Origin: an uncultured Bacteroidota bacterium
GTDB taxonomy: Bacteria; Bacteroidota; Bacteroidia; Bacteroidales; P3
Length of the DNA: 64,000 nucleotides
Assembly (NCBI GenBank): GCA_902784865.1
Contig: CACZWL010000004.1
Span: 1-64,000 of the forward strand
Direction of reading: 5' to 3'
A program made the position numbers and the translations under genes. The notes under the pieces are model-generated. The model saw only the letters and a program-made list of their open reading frames with translations. It did not search any database and had not been told where the DNA came from. How positions within the stretch are numbered: position 1 is the stretch's first letter; each line of letters begins with the position of its first letter. Shown one piece after another: positions 35,785 through 45,416 of this stretch.

Positions 35785-36328
35785 ATACACCGAATACTAT
35801 CGAGGGTTTCTTTGGTGGTATACCAATACTTGGTTATGCAATATCCCAAGTAAGCGATACAGGGCATGGAAGCTTGTTCGGATGGGTATGAAGTTGGACA
35901 AGAATGTTAGATTTTACGCTGGATTTCACATACGTAGCCCACATAACATAGCTATTGGGGAAGGATCGTCCATCGGCCCAAGGGTTTTGCTCGATGGGAG
36001 GAAAGGTCTCACATTAGGCAAAAGTGTCGTTATCGGCTATGAAGCAATCTTATGGACACTTAACCATGATTATAATGACAAGCATTTCTGTGGGAAAGGA
36101 GCACCTGTGATTATTGACGATTATGCATGGGTTTGTAGTAGATCCATTATACTGCCAGGTATTCATATAGGGAAAGGTGCAGTAGTGGCGTCTGGTGCCA
36201 TTGTAACAAAAGATGTCCCCCCCTATGCCATTGTGGCTGGCATCCCTGCCACGATAATTGGGCAACGGGAAAAAATTGATTATGATTATGGATATAACTC
36301 CAAGACGAGCAAAGAGCATTGCTCCTAA
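35762..36328 (+). CDS. hexapeptide-repeat acetyltransferase
   Basis: The 188-residue protein ends in left-handed beta-helix repeats ([49 protein letters not shown]), the maltose/galactoside O-acetyltransferase pattern, with the active-site His in LNHDYND. It probably acetylates a sugar. It overlaps the preceding gene by 23 bp from ATG 35762; an ATG at 35750 is an alternative start. Confidence 0.82.
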   Translation: MIRRIKNKYTEYYRGFLWWYTNTWLCNIPSKRYRAWKLVRMGMKLDKNVRFYAGFHIRSPHNIAIGEGSSIGPRVLLDGRKGLTLGKSVVIGYEAILWTLNHDYNDKHFCGKGAPVIIDDYAWVCSRSIILPGIHIGKGAVVASGAIVTKDVPPYAIVAGIPATIIGQREKIDYDYGYNSKTSKEHCS

Positions 36329-36334
36329 ATCATC

Positions 36335-37333
36335 ATGGAAAGACTGAAATTCATTGACGAAAGTAGGGGGTTCGCAATCATTCTAATGGTTTTTGGACAC
36401 ATCATCGCCTGGAATTTCCCTGACTGGAGGCAAGTTGTATTACTTAATAACTTCCAAAACAGCACCACTCTTATCGCAGGTGTATGGTGGCAACTGATAT
36501 ACTCTTTCCATATGGCCCTGCTTTTTATGATTTCTGGCTACACTCTCAGTGCTAGCACATTGTGGAAATCCATCAAAAAGAAAACCACGCGACTATTAGT
36601 TCCATACCTATTTACCGGATTTATCATGCTACTGATTAAGGATTATTTCGGCTATTGGTTTCTTTTATCCTTGTGGATTTTATCTATCATCGGAATACTC
36701 TGCAACCATGTATACCCCCTTATAAACAAACGAGAATACGTCATAATAGACATTGCCTTAATTATTCTTTTTTACCTTTTATTCTCATACCTGCTGAAAA
36801 GAATAAACATACAACCCTTCGGGGACATTGGGAAAACCGCCAACTATTTACTACCATATTTGCTGGGCATTTTTTTTCGTCGGCATAAAAAAATATTCGA
36901 TACTTTATCAAAAGGTTTCACAATCTGGCTCATATTATTTGCAGCCCTTTTCATATTGAAATATAGTCCATATTGGGGGTACTCCGGCTCGGTATATGGA
37001 TTTTTCCATACGTTAAACCGACATTCTTTGTTGGCCATCATTGGTTCCATGATGGTGCTATCTTTCTTTCAAAAAGGCATTCCTCAAAGAATATCTTATT
37101 ACCTATCCTTCATCGGAAAGAATAGTCTTGAAGTCTACATACTACATTTACTTTTTGCGATACAGATTCCACTCATTGGGGCATTTTGGCTTTCCACCAA
37201 CCCTATAACCTGCATAACCACTCAAATCGTTTTTGCATTTTTCGCCGGTGGAATTGCCATATCGCTGTCTCTTGTGTCTGCGTGGGTACTAAAAAGAAGC
37301 AAATTCCTTTCTATGATTCTATTTGGAAAATGA
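36335..37333 (+). CDS. acyltransferase family 3 membrane protein (OafA-like)
   Basis: The 332-residue integral membrane protein has about ten hydrophobic helices. RLKFIDESRGFAIILMVFGHI carries the conserved Arg-Gly and His of acyltransferase-3 enzymes, which O-acylate membrane-bound glycans from the cytoplasmic side. Its stop overlaps the pyruvyltransferase ATG (ATGA). Confidence 0.87.
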   Translation: MERLKFIDESRGFAIILMVFGHIIAWNFPDWRQVVLLNNFQNSTTLIAGVWWQLIYSFHMALLFMISGYTLSASTLWKSIKKKTTRLLVPYLFTGFIMLLIKDYFGYWFLLSLWILSIIGILCNHVYPLINKREYVIIDIALIILFYLLFSYLLKRINIQPFGDIGKTANYLLPYLLGIFFRRHKKIFDTLSKGFTIWLILFAALFILKYSPYWGYSGSVYGFFHTLNRHSLLAIIGSMMVLSFFQKGIPQRISYYLSFIGKNSLEVYILHLLFAIQIPLIGAFWLSTNPITCITTQIVFAFFAGGIAISLSLVSAWVLKRSKFLSMILFGK

Positions 37334-38547
37334 GAATCGGCATCCTTACATATCATTGTCCACCCAATTTCGGCGCTCAACTTCAAGCAATCTCCACTGT
37401 GGGATACCTGAAGAAGATAGGACATGAGCCTATTGTTCTTAACTGGTATCCTGCGGATCTTGAGGAGATGTATTCTCACCGGATACCCACATACCAAATC
37501 AATTGCCACCAAGAGTTCACAGCTACAGCTTTCCCGTTAAGCAAGAAGTGCCAAACTGAAACAGAACTCATTGCCGAAATAGATGCGCTACGGTTAGACG
37601 CAATCTTTGTGGGGAGCGACGCTCTTTTCAAATACATACCAAAGAAAAATCGACGCCATTTTAGCAAGCGACAGCTAAAATACGTGTATCGTAATGTTAT
37701 CTCTTGTGAGTTGGTGGAAAACAACCCCTTCTTTGGTGGATTCCTGCACAAACTGGCCAAACGCATTCCTGCTTCAGTTTATGCTGCCTCCTCCCAAAAT
37801 TGCCCATTCGACAGAATGCTCCCACTTGAACGGAGACACATGAGGATGTCTCTGGCTAACTATCATCTTATCACCGTCAGAGACAACTGGACAAAGATCA
37901 TGATTGAGAAAATAATGAGAGTGAAGGATATCCAAGTGTGTCCTGATCCCGTCTTCTCTTTCCAACAGAACTGCTATCTGCGCATACCTACCCGACAAGA
38001 GATTGTGGACAAATACAACCTCAATGAAAGATACATATTAATAAGTTTTCGCAGTAGGCGAATTTCACAGGACTACATTAATAGTATCGCCCTTGAGGCA
38101 GAAAAGGAAGGTCTACAACCTGTTGCGCTCCCCATGCCAGAAGAGCTATATGCCGCAGGAATAGAAAAGAAAATCGAATTGCCCCTATCGCCTATCGACT
38201 GGTATGCCCTCATTATCCATTCTCACGGATACATCGGAGAACGCATGCATCCCATTGTCGTTTGTCTTCACAATTCTATTCCTTTCTACTGTTTTGACGA
38301 ATATGGAAACACGATGAACGGCATCTACAATCCCTCATCCAGCAAGACCTATCTGATTGTATCTGAAGCGGGACTTCTCGCAAATCTGTATTCATACCAG
38401 GGTCTGGATCCCATACCCACACCTTCCAATGTTATAGGCCAGCTTCTGTCCTTCGACCATGCAACCTGCTCTCAATTTGCCAAACAAAAAGCAGCGGAGT
38501 ACAATGAGGGGATGAGACTAATTATCGATTCTTTTAGCAATGAATAA
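37330..38547 (+). CDS. polysaccharide pyruvyltransferase
   Basis: The 405-residue GT-B-like enzyme transfers pyruvate from PEP to form ketal groups on sugars. Seen: GILTYHCPPNFGAQLQAI at the N-terminus, IFVGSDALF, and SHGYIGERMHPIVVCL (family His/Arg region). It gives the glycan negative charge. Start is the ATG overlapping the upstream stop; an in-frame upstream ATG lies inside the acyltransferase gene. Confidence 0.88.
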   Translation: MRIGILTYHCPPNFGAQLQAISTVGYLKKIGHEPIVLNWYPADLEEMYSHRIPTYQINCHQEFTATAFPLSKKCQTETELIAEIDALRLDAIFVGSDALFKYIPKKNRRHFSKRQLKYVYRNVISCELVENNPFFGGFLHKLAKRIPASVYAASSQNCPFDRMLPLERRHMRMSLANYHLITVRDNWTKIMIEKIMRVKDIQVCPDPVFSFQQNCYLRIPTRQEIVDKYNLNERYILISFRSRRISQDYINSIALEAEKEGLQPVALPMPEELYAAGIEKKIELPLSPIDWYALIIHSHGYIGERMHPIVVCLHNSIPFYCFDEYGNTMNGIYNPSSSKTYLIVSEAGLLANLYSYQGLDPIPTPSNVIGQLLSFDHATCSQFAKQKAAEYNEGMRLIIDSFSNE

Positions 38548-39802
38548 CAGGAAGTCCATTCTTTTAATACTCCCTTGGCTGCCTTATCCACTAAAAAGTG
38601 GCGGACACCAGGCCATCTATAATGGCATTCGTGCAATAAAAGACCACATGAATATTTTCATCACTTATTTGGACTACAGTGATTCTTCTAGTGATGAGTA
38701 CCTGCAACAATTCCATAAAGCTCTTGATGCTAACATTATTGTGCTGCCATACAGACCGTCGATACACCAAACTCCCCATCGGGATATTATAAGCCGTATT
38801 TGCAGGAAACTCAACAGAACCTTTATTCAATGGAAAATCTACCCACGTACAAAAATCGGCATAAAAAATCTTAAAAAGGCGGCTAAAATTGACCCCGATT
38901 TCAGAATAAGCGATGGTAAATATGTCCACCATGTAAAGCAGCTTATCAAAACATATCACATTGATATCGTACAATGTGAAATGATGTGTAATATTGCATT
39001 TGTGTCTTATATCCCCAAAAACATCCTCAAAGTATTTGTCCACCATGAAATTCGGTTTGTAAAAAGAGAACTTGAATTGATTCAGCATAGGAATCACCGC
39101 AAATGCGACAATACCCTAAACCTATTGAAGAATGTGGAAATAGAATTTCTTAACAGATATGACAAAATTGTCACTTTATCCACTATCGACACCCTAAAAC
39201 TCACACACGCTGGAGTAACCCAACCTATCAGCTCCTCCTTTGCAACCATTGATACCATAGAAAAGATTGACTGGATTGAACCCAAAGGAAATATACTTTC
39301 TTTTCTAGGATCTGGATATAACCCACCCAATAAAGATGGTCTGCTATGGTTTCTTGAGAATTGCTGGAAGAAGCTTAAAGCGATTGACCCATCGTATACC
39401 CTCAGAGTCATTGGTCGGTGGCCAGAAGATTTCGTAAATATCATTTGCTCACAACATAATGACATCGAATTTCTCGGATTCGTAGAAAATCTAGACTTGG
39501 CCATACATAATACGATTATGATTGTCCCCATAACCATCGGTTCAGGAATTCGGATGAAAATCTTGGAAGCAGCCGGCCGTGGAACACCGTTTATAAGCAC
39601 TTCCGTGGGCGCCGAAGGCCTGCCTGTCGAAAATGGCGTTCATTGCATCATCGCAGACACACCTCAAGACTTCATCACAGGAATCCTTGACCTAAGAGAC
39701 TACGACCTCCAGTTAAAATTTGCAATTGCGTCCAATCAAATGGTTCGTCAATACTTCTCATTTGAGTCTCTGAGGCAAAACAGGCTCTCAATATACCAAT
39801 AG
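38540..39802 (+). CDS. GT4-type glycosyltransferase
   Basis: The 420-residue GT-B protein has an N-terminal domain starting ILLILPWLPYPLKSGGHQA and a C-terminal donor site with VPITIGSGIRMKILEAAGRG (Glu-x-Gly signature of GT4) and STSVGAEGL. Sugar donor and acceptor cannot be read. It overlaps the pyruvyltransferase by 8 bp. Confidence 0.87.
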   Translation: MNNRKSILLILPWLPYPLKSGGHQAIYNGIRAIKDHMNIFITYLDYSDSSSDEYLQQFHKALDANIIVLPYRPSIHQTPHRDIISRICRKLNRTFIQWKIYPRTKIGIKNLKKAAKIDPDFRISDGKYVHHVKQLIKTYHIDIVQCEMMCNIAFVSYIPKNILKVFVHHEIRFVKRELELIQHRNHRKCDNTLNLLKNVEIEFLNRYDKIVTLSTIDTLKLTHAGVTQPISSSFATIDTIEKIDWIEPKGNILSFLGSGYNPPNKDGLLWFLENCWKKLKAIDPSYTLRVIGRWPEDFVNIICSQHNDIEFLGFVENLDLAIHNTIMIVPITIGSGIRMKILEAAGRGTPFISTSVGAEGLPVENGVHCIIADTPQDFITGILDLRDYDLQLKFAIASNQMVRQYFSFESLRQNRLSIYQ

Positions 39803-39815
39803 ACATTCCCTTTTT

Positions 39816-41258
39816 ATGATTGACGACAAACAATTCCTATTAGGGAAAGACATTTATGAAGAGACTTCATGGGTATCTCTAAAACTCTCATCCGGATTCA
39901 TCCTTTCATATCACAATAAGTTGAACGTATGGCATGATGAGAGGTGCTCCATCGTTCTTCTTGGAAATGCATGGCAGGTCAATCCAGACTTCCCAGCTCC
40001 TATCGAGGAACTGAAACAAATTGCATCTAATGACAAATACACTCACAACGAAGTATATTCGATTGAGAAGTCCTGGTGTGGAAGGTATCTTCTAATTGTT
40101 GGAGAGTGGATATATTTAGATACCATTGGAAGTCTTGGTTGTTTCTATAGCAACACTCATGTTAGTAGCAGTCTCCATGTACTGTGTCGCGCAGAAAACC
40201 GTACCATTGTTTATCCTAACATAATCCATGGGCATTCTCCAAACTTTATCCCTGGGATGAAAACATGTTATGATGGTGTCAGAAGGCTAATTCCTAGCCA
40301 GATATACAACTATGTAACAGGAGAAATCAAGACACGTCCACTTGTACCCGATGGGGCAATTTCAACAGTAAATGACAATCAAAGGATTGAGATGCTTGAA
40401 AAATACTTTACGTATTCACTACAGAATATGGCAAGTCATTTTCATGGAATTCCCATATGGCTATCGCTTACTGGTGGTCGAGATAGTCGCGCAGCATTAG
40501 CAATGCTGGAAAAGTCTGGAATAAAGTATCACACATTCACTCTTTGGCACGAGCATATCACGTCCTCTGACGTGCAAATACCGCTTATCCTTGCACGCAG
40601 ATTGAAAAAGGAGCATCGCTACATCCATCGCTCCGCAGACCAATACTCCCAGCAACGATATGATGACTATCGCGCGCACACCGCAGGTATGGCCGTGGAT
40701 GAAGATTGGAATTTTTATGCTTACAACCAATACGCATCTATTGAGAAGAATGCGGAAGAAATTGTAATTTTAAGAAACAGTATTTGGGAAAATGTGAACG
40801 ATTATTATTCTATCTACTGCAATGAGGGTTCGCTGGACTTCAGTAAATTCTATCCCTATGCGCAAAAGGATGCCCTTTTGGGCGAATCGCTACAAGAATG
40901 GTATTCTTATACAAGGGATGATATCTTTAACCAGGACATTTCCATTTGGAATCGTATCTTGTGGGAACTGCGCACTGGGTGTTGGCTGTCTTCTATCGAA
41001 CAATCCTTTGATTTAATGGATGGTATCACCTCTATTCAACCTTGCAACTGTAGGCTATTTTTAAGTTTATTGATAGGTTTTGATCAGCGAGAAAGAGTGG
41101 CAAAAACACACGAAGAAAAAATTGTGAACAAAATTTGTCCTATACTTAAAGGTATACCATATGATTACCAATACATACCGAAACAAAGCTTCGTGAAGAT
41201 TATCCGAAGAAAAGCTGCGAAAGCTTACAAGACAATTAAATCTATTTGCAATACATAA
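39816..41258 (+). CDS. asparagine-synthase-like amidotransferase
   Basis: The 480-residue protein has a PP-loop ATPase motif LTGGRDSR (218-225) of asparagine-synthase type. The N-terminal domain resembles a glutaminase fold (STHVSSSLHVL) but starts MIDD, without the catalytic Cys2, so ammonia may come from elsewhere. In other O-antigen loci such proteins (WbpS type) amidate uronic-acid carboxyl groups. The minus-strand operon could make such uronates. Inside the AT-rich island. Confidence 0.75.
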   Translation: MIDDKQFLLGKDIYEETSWVSLKLSSGFILSYHNKLNVWHDERCSIVLLGNAWQVNPDFPAPIEELKQIASNDKYTHNEVYSIEKSWCGRYLLIVGEWIYLDTIGSLGCFYSNTHVSSSLHVLCRAENRTIVYPNIIHGHSPNFIPGMKTCYDGVRRLIPSQIYNYVTGEIKTRPLVPDGAISTVNDNQRIEMLEKYFTYSLQNMASHFHGIPIWLSLTGGRDSRAALAMLEKSGIKYHTFTLWHEHITSSDVQIPLILARRLKKEHRYIHRSADQYSQQRYDDYRAHTAGMAVDEDWNFYAYNQYASIEKNAEEIVILRNSIWENVNDYYSIYCNEGSLDFSKFYPYAQKDALLGESLQEWYSYTRDDIFNQDISIWNRILWELRTGCWLSSIEQSFDLMDGITSIQPCNCRLFLSLLIGFDQRERVAKTHEEKIVNKICPILKGIPYDYQYIPKQSFVKIIRRKAAKAYKTIKSICNT

Positions 41259-41460
41259 ATGTTGCTGACCATCCGGCAAAACGCCTACATATGATTCTCG
41301 TCTACACAGCTTTTTTCCATTGTACATTTAATGAAAATGATTATCCGCAAGAATCCGATATATCGAAATAGCGTCTTACTGAGATGCAACCCATGGGATC
41401 GACACCAAGCCCCAATCAGTAGCCAAACTGGGGTGCGCAGTGTGTGGGGGACGGCTGGGG

Positions 41461-41537
41461 GAATGGTAGGTGGATACCAGGGGGCAACTAGGTCTGTTCT
41501 TCGTCTGTTCTTCGTCCTGTGGCCCAACCTGTGCCCA
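41461..41537 (+). repeat. 11-bp-periodic intergenic element, copy 6
   Basis: Seven units: GAATGGTAGGT, GGATACCAGGG, GGCAACTAGGT, CTGTTCTTCGT twice in perfect tandem (41494-41515), CCTGTGGCCCA and ACCTGTGCCCA. It lies in the scar region downstream of the asparagine-synthase-like gene. Confidence 0.7.
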
Positions 41538-41612
41538 GGGCGCAGCAATCGGAGAGGCTCAGATGTTGGGGAATCAAATAGTTGCAAGAAAAACATATCG
41601 GGGAATGATTTT

Positions 41613-41621
41613 GCAAAGATA
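41613..41621 (-). promoter_or_regulatory. minus-strand -7 box antisense to the locus
   Basis: The minus strand reads TATCTTTGC. Transcription would run back into the asparagine-synthase-like gene as antisense RNA. It may be a relic of a lost gene. Confidence 0.35.
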
Positions 41622-41705
41622 CACAAAAAAATCAATATATGCGCGGACACATGATTTTTTTGATAAAAAAAAGAAAACAGGGCGCTGTCGCGCGAGCATT
41701 TAATC

Positions 41706-41798
41706 ATGACAACCGTTATTGGGCGTCGGCGCGTTGGGAAAACGTCACTTTTGTTGAATTCAAGATGTATGGGGCTTAAACAACCTCCGCAATTATGA
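41706..41798 (+). pseudogene. remnant of an ATPase gene (Walker A fragment)
   Basis: A 30-codon frame reads MTTVIGRRRVGKTSLLLNS then stops. VIGRRRVGKTSLLL is a textbook Walker A of the archaeal-type ATPase family that is common in Bacteroidales; the rest of the gene is gone. It lies next to a second ATPase pseudogene, so this spot has collected and lost at least two ATPase genes. Confidence 0.6.
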
Positions 41799-42334
41799 AA
41801 TACCCCATCGGCATACAGAGTTTTGAAGAAATCCGCACCAGCGGCTATGCCTATGTCGACAAGACGACATTGATCCACAAACTTGTAGCGGAGGGGAAAT
41901 ACTATTTCTTGTCGCGCCCACGGCGCTTCGGCAAGAGCCTGCGGCTCTCCACTATGCGAGCCTACTTCGAGGGCAAACGCCACCTGTTCCAAGGGTTGGC
42001 CATTGAGCATCTAGAGCAAGACTGGACGGAATATCCAATTCTGTACCTCGATCTGAACGCCCGCGACTACTCCTCTCGCGATGCCCTCATCGCCGAACTG
42101 AACAAACACCTCGAGCAATGGGAGATGCTCTACTGCGGCCAGCGCAGCGACCGCGCCATCGAGGAACGCTTTGGCGCCGTAATCAAAGCCGCTGCTCAGA
42201 AGACCGGAAAAGAAGGTGGTCATCCTCGTGGACGAATACGACAAGCCCATGCAACCGACAAACGCAAACTTTTCAAAATCGGCATCAACTTCTCCACCCA
42301 AACTGCACGTATCGACGACTGGAAAATAGCATGA
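41795..42334 (+). pseudogene. AAA-ATPase-like/DUF1703 family pseudogene with internal deletion
   Basis: The N-terminus MKYPIGIQSFEEIRTSGY, then YVDKT and FLSRPRRFGKSL (P-loop), is typical of the AAA-ATPase-like/DUF1703 family of about 500 residues. Around 42206 the expected VVILVDEYDKP strand is present in the +1 frame, and the open frame then jumps directly to the family's C-terminal end (KRKLFKIGINFS). So a frameshift and a large deletion (over 300 codons) have destroyed it. It sits between polysaccharide genes; its stop overlaps the next GT start. Confidence 0.75.
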
Positions 42335-43224
42335 AAATAACAGCCATTATAGTCACCTACAACGGCATGCGCTGGTACGACCGCTGCCTGGGCAGCCTGC
42401 GCAATTCAGAGCTTCCAGTGGAGACCATTGTCATCGACAACGCCTCGTCTGACGATAGCGTCAACTATATCAAAGCAAACTTCCCCGAGGTTCATCTTAT
42501 TGAATCGAATGAAAACCTTGGTTTTGCCAAAGCCAACAATATCGGTATACGGAGAGCTTACGACTATGGTGCAGACTACATATTCCTACTCAACCAAGAC
42601 GCATGGATTGAAAAAAATACCATCAGTTGCCTCATTACAACGTTCAAAGATAACCCCAAAACTGGCATTGCTGCTCCCATCCATCTAAACGGATCTTATA
42701 CTGGCCTTGACCACCGTTTCATTAATTACCTTGGCCCGCAATTTGCATCTGATGCATATATGCACACCCTTCGCACTTACTACGAGGTACCGTTTGTAAA
42801 TGCTGCCGCCTGGCTTATCAATCGCTGCTGCATAGAGACCGTTGGAGGATTCGACACATCATTGTTCCGCCACTATGGAGAGGATCGGAACTACTGCCAA
42901 CGGATGCACTATCATAGGTTTCGAATTATTGTAACCACCCAATGCACCATCTGCCACGATCGGGAAGAAAGGAACATTGTCGATAATAAGTACATCTCTT
43001 TCACTGCGCAGACTCCATTCTTTGAAGAGCGGAAATACTATGGCGATATCAATAATGAAATAAACTTTCCTCAAGAATTCCACAATCTAAAAAAGAAAAA
43101 GATCCTAAAACTGCTCCGTGGTAAATTCTCTAGCCTAAAAAACATCAATGCCAAGATTGAATGCCTGCACCTGATTGAGAAATCAAGAAAAAAGAACATG
43201 GAAAAAGGACAAACTTGGCTTTAA
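42331..43224 (+). CDS. GT2 glycosyltransferase (rhamnosyltransferase-like)
   Basis: The 297-residue GT-A enzyme begins ITAIIVTYNGMRWYDRCL and has LNQDAW (86-91) in place of a plain DxD, a variant seen in rhamnosyltransferase-like GT2 enzymes; VGGFDTSLF follows. The ATG at 42331 overlaps the pseudogene stop (ATGA). Confidence 0.85.
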   Translation: MKITAIIVTYNGMRWYDRCLGSLRNSELPVETIVIDNASSDDSVNYIKANFPEVHLIESNENLGFAKANNIGIRRAYDYGADYIFLLNQDAWIEKNTISCLITTFKDNPKTGIAAPIHLNGSYTGLDHRFINYLGPQFASDAYMHTLRTYYEVPFVNAAAWLINRCCIETVGGFDTSLFRHYGEDRNYCQRMHYHRFRIIVTTQCTICHDREERNIVDNKYISFTAQTPFFEERKYYGDINNEINFPQEFHNLKKKKILKLLRGKFSSLKNINAKIECLHLIEKSRKKNMEKGQTWL

Positions 43225-43236
43225 ATATCCACACTC

Positions 43237-44181
43237 ATGAGTCCACGCTTTTCGATTATCATCCCACACAAAAACAGCGTTGATCTACTTGAACGTTGCC
43301 TCAAATCCATTCCCGTCCGAGATGATATCGAAGTGATTGTGGTGGATGACAACAGTACATTTACACCTAATGAACGACAAAAAATTGAATCGTTCAATGA
43401 TAACCAAACACTAGTCCTTTTTACCAAAGAAGGACGGGGGGCTGGTTACGCTCGCAATGTTGGTCTTGACCATGCTAGCGGAGAGTGGGTTCTATTTGCT
43501 GATGCAGATGACTACTTTTACACCAAGAATCTTGAAATCATGCTATCAAGTAACATACCATCCGAATATCAGGTGATTGTTTATGGAGCAAAATATGTAT
43601 TCCTCGATGGTTCACACAAATGGTATGGATGGTATGATCCAGAGAAGCCCAACTCCATGTCGATTGAACGAATGGACTACCCGCAATTTCTCTACCGTAG
43701 ACTTGTAACCCCTTGGATTAAGATGGTTCGGAAAGACCTGTTGGTGGACAACAATATTCGGTTCGAAGAAGTAATGTTCAGCAACGATGAACTTTTCTGC
43801 ACAAAAGTGGCGTTGGCAATCCATTATTATGGAAAAGTCAATATGCCGATTTATCATCATGTGCGACTTTCAACTGGACTGGTCGAATCAACCACAAACA
43901 AGCGACGTTTCATGATTCGCTGGAATGTTTACCTTCGCAAAGAAATATATTTGAAAAAACATGGCACTCAAGTCCCCGATTACAATTTACTATCGGCTGC
44001 TTTTTTTTACAACAAATACAACCTGCTATTGTACTGTGCTGTAAAAGAAGCCATTTTGCTTGGGAAAAAGAAAGCATGGCGAGATTACACCTCATTCTGT
44101 AGGCAAACTCAAATCAGTCGCATTCCCTATCTCTACATGTTGCGAAATCAATCTATTCAAACACCTGACATTCCACAATGA
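43237..44181 (+). CDS. GT2 glycosyltransferase
   Basis: The 314-residue GT-A enzyme begins FSIIIPHKNSVDLLERCL, with VVDDNS and the metal-binding DADD at 89-92. Donor unknown. Its stop overlaps the next start by 4 bp. Confidence 0.87.
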   Translation: MSPRFSIIIPHKNSVDLLERCLKSIPVRDDIEVIVVDDNSTFTPNERQKIESFNDNQTLVLFTKEGRGAGYARNVGLDHASGEWVLFADADDYFYTKNLEIMLSSNIPSEYQVIVYGAKYVFLDGSHKWYGWYDPEKPNSMSIERMDYPQFLYRRLVTPWIKMVRKDLLVDNNIRFEEVMFSNDELFCTKVALAIHYYGKVNMPIYHHVRLSTGLVESTTNKRRFMIRWNVYLRKEIYLKKHGTQVPDYNLLSAAFFYNKYNLLLYCAVKEAILLGKKKAWRDYTSFCRQTQISRIPYLYMLRNQSIQTPDIPQ

Positions 44182-45407
44182 AAGTTGTCCATATAAGCAC
44201 ATCAAATAGTGGCGGAGCGGGGCTCGGAGCATCTCGCTTGCACCAAGCCATGTGCCAACTGGGGGCTGACAGCACCTTACTTGTTGCAAAGAAAGAAATT
44301 GATTCCCCTCGAACCATCCAGGCTGAAACAAATATAAACATCTATCAACCTCCTCAAAATCCACTATTAAGAAAGGCACACAAAGTCCTTCGTCGACACG
44401 GGCTGTGTCTACTTCCAATAGAATCCACAGAAAGAGAAGTCACACAGCTGCAAGCACAGCACCACACCTTTTTCACACTACCCATTTCTCGATACGATTT
44501 AAGCCAGCACCCCGCAATCCAGCGAGCAGACTTGATACACCTCCATTGGGTGGCAAATTTTCTCGACTATCCATCGTTTTTTGAAAATATCCACAAACCC
44601 ATTGTTTGGACTATTCGGGATGAGAACATTGGCTTTGGTGGATTCCACTATAGTGAAGAGTACTATAAATACGTGAATTACTTTGGGGAGATTGAGGAAA
44701 AAATGGCGGAGATAAAGAAGAAGGCTCTCGCCAACAAGAAAAACATCCACATGGTTGCCTTGAGCAACATCACAAAAGAGTTTTACCAAAACAACAAAAT
44801 AAACAATACATTCCCTGTTTCTACCATTCCTAACGGTATCGACACCGAGACCTTTTCTGTTCGTGATAAGAAAAAAGCCAGACTTGCCCTCGGCTGCAAC
44901 CAAGACAATTTGGTATTTTCATTCTGCTCTGTTTATCTGCAGGACAACCGAAAAGGATTACCAAAACTTATAGCGGCACTGGAAAGCCTAAATCGTCCTG
45001 ACATTGAGTTGATCTGTATTGGTAGAGGTGCCCCTATTCACAGCGACAAAATCCGCATAACAACTCTTGGCACTGTCAACTCACCACGCATCCTTTCCAT
45101 GGTATATTCTGCATCCGACTATTTCGTTATGCCTTCATCGCAGGAGTCGTTTGGCAAAACCCTCGTAGAGGCCATGGCATGTGGCGTACCTGCTATTGCA
45201 TTCCCTGCCGGCATCGCCCCTGAAGCCATCAACGAAAATAACGGAATTTTGTGTTCAGGCTTCACCACTGAAGCTTTGGCCAATGGCATAAAAGAGGCCA
45301 TGACAAGAAACTATGATGCACCCCTTGTCCGTCAAACCATTATAGACCGATACAGCATCGAGAAGGTCAGCAAAGACTATATTAACCTATACACATCCCT
45401 CGTATAA
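44178..45407 (+). CDS. GT4 glycosyltransferase
   Basis: The 409-residue GT-B enzyme begins MKVVHISTSNSGGAGLGASR. DYPSFF and GFGGFHY lie in the N-domain; MPSSQESFGKTLVEAMACG carries the GT4 donor-site glutamates. It is a clear paralogue of the GT4 at 50185-51417 but lies in the AT-rich island, whereas that copy is GC-rich. Confidence 0.88.
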   Translation: MKVVHISTSNSGGAGLGASRLHQAMCQLGADSTLLVAKKEIDSPRTIQAETNINIYQPPQNPLLRKAHKVLRRHGLCLLPIESTEREVTQLQAQHHTFFTLPISRYDLSQHPAIQRADLIHLHWVANFLDYPSFFENIHKPIVWTIRDENIGFGGFHYSEEYYKYVNYFGEIEEKMAEIKKKALANKKNIHMVALSNITKEFYQNNKINNTFPVSTIPNGIDTETFSVRDKKKARLALGCNQDNLVFSFCSVYLQDNRKGLPKLIAALESLNRPDIELICIGRGAPIHSDKIRITTLGTVNSPRILSMVYSASDYFVMPSSQESFGKTLVEAMACGVPAIAFPAGIAPEAINENNGILCSGFTTEALANGIKEAMTRNYDAPLVRQTIIDRYSIEKVSKDYINLYTSLV

Positions 45408-45416
45408 TATATCCAC

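Larger units (their letters stand above)
41259..41705. other. degenerate intergenic stretch with repeats
   Basis: No intact gene is seen. It contains the 11-bp-periodic element at 41461-41537 and a minus-strand -7 box at 41613-41621. The in-frame codons just upstream of 41706 (reading NRALSREHLI) are compatible with a longer remnant of an ATPase gene. Confidence 0.4.

Noticed and set aside
41285..42010. 241-codon minus-strand frame across the scar region
   Set aside because: No coherent domain; it runs antisense through two recognisable ATPase remnants.
42118..42330. upstream extension of the GT2 gene to an ATG at 42118
   Set aside because: The extra 71 residues are an out-of-frame reading of the pseudogene; the GT2 fold starts exactly at the ATG at 42331.
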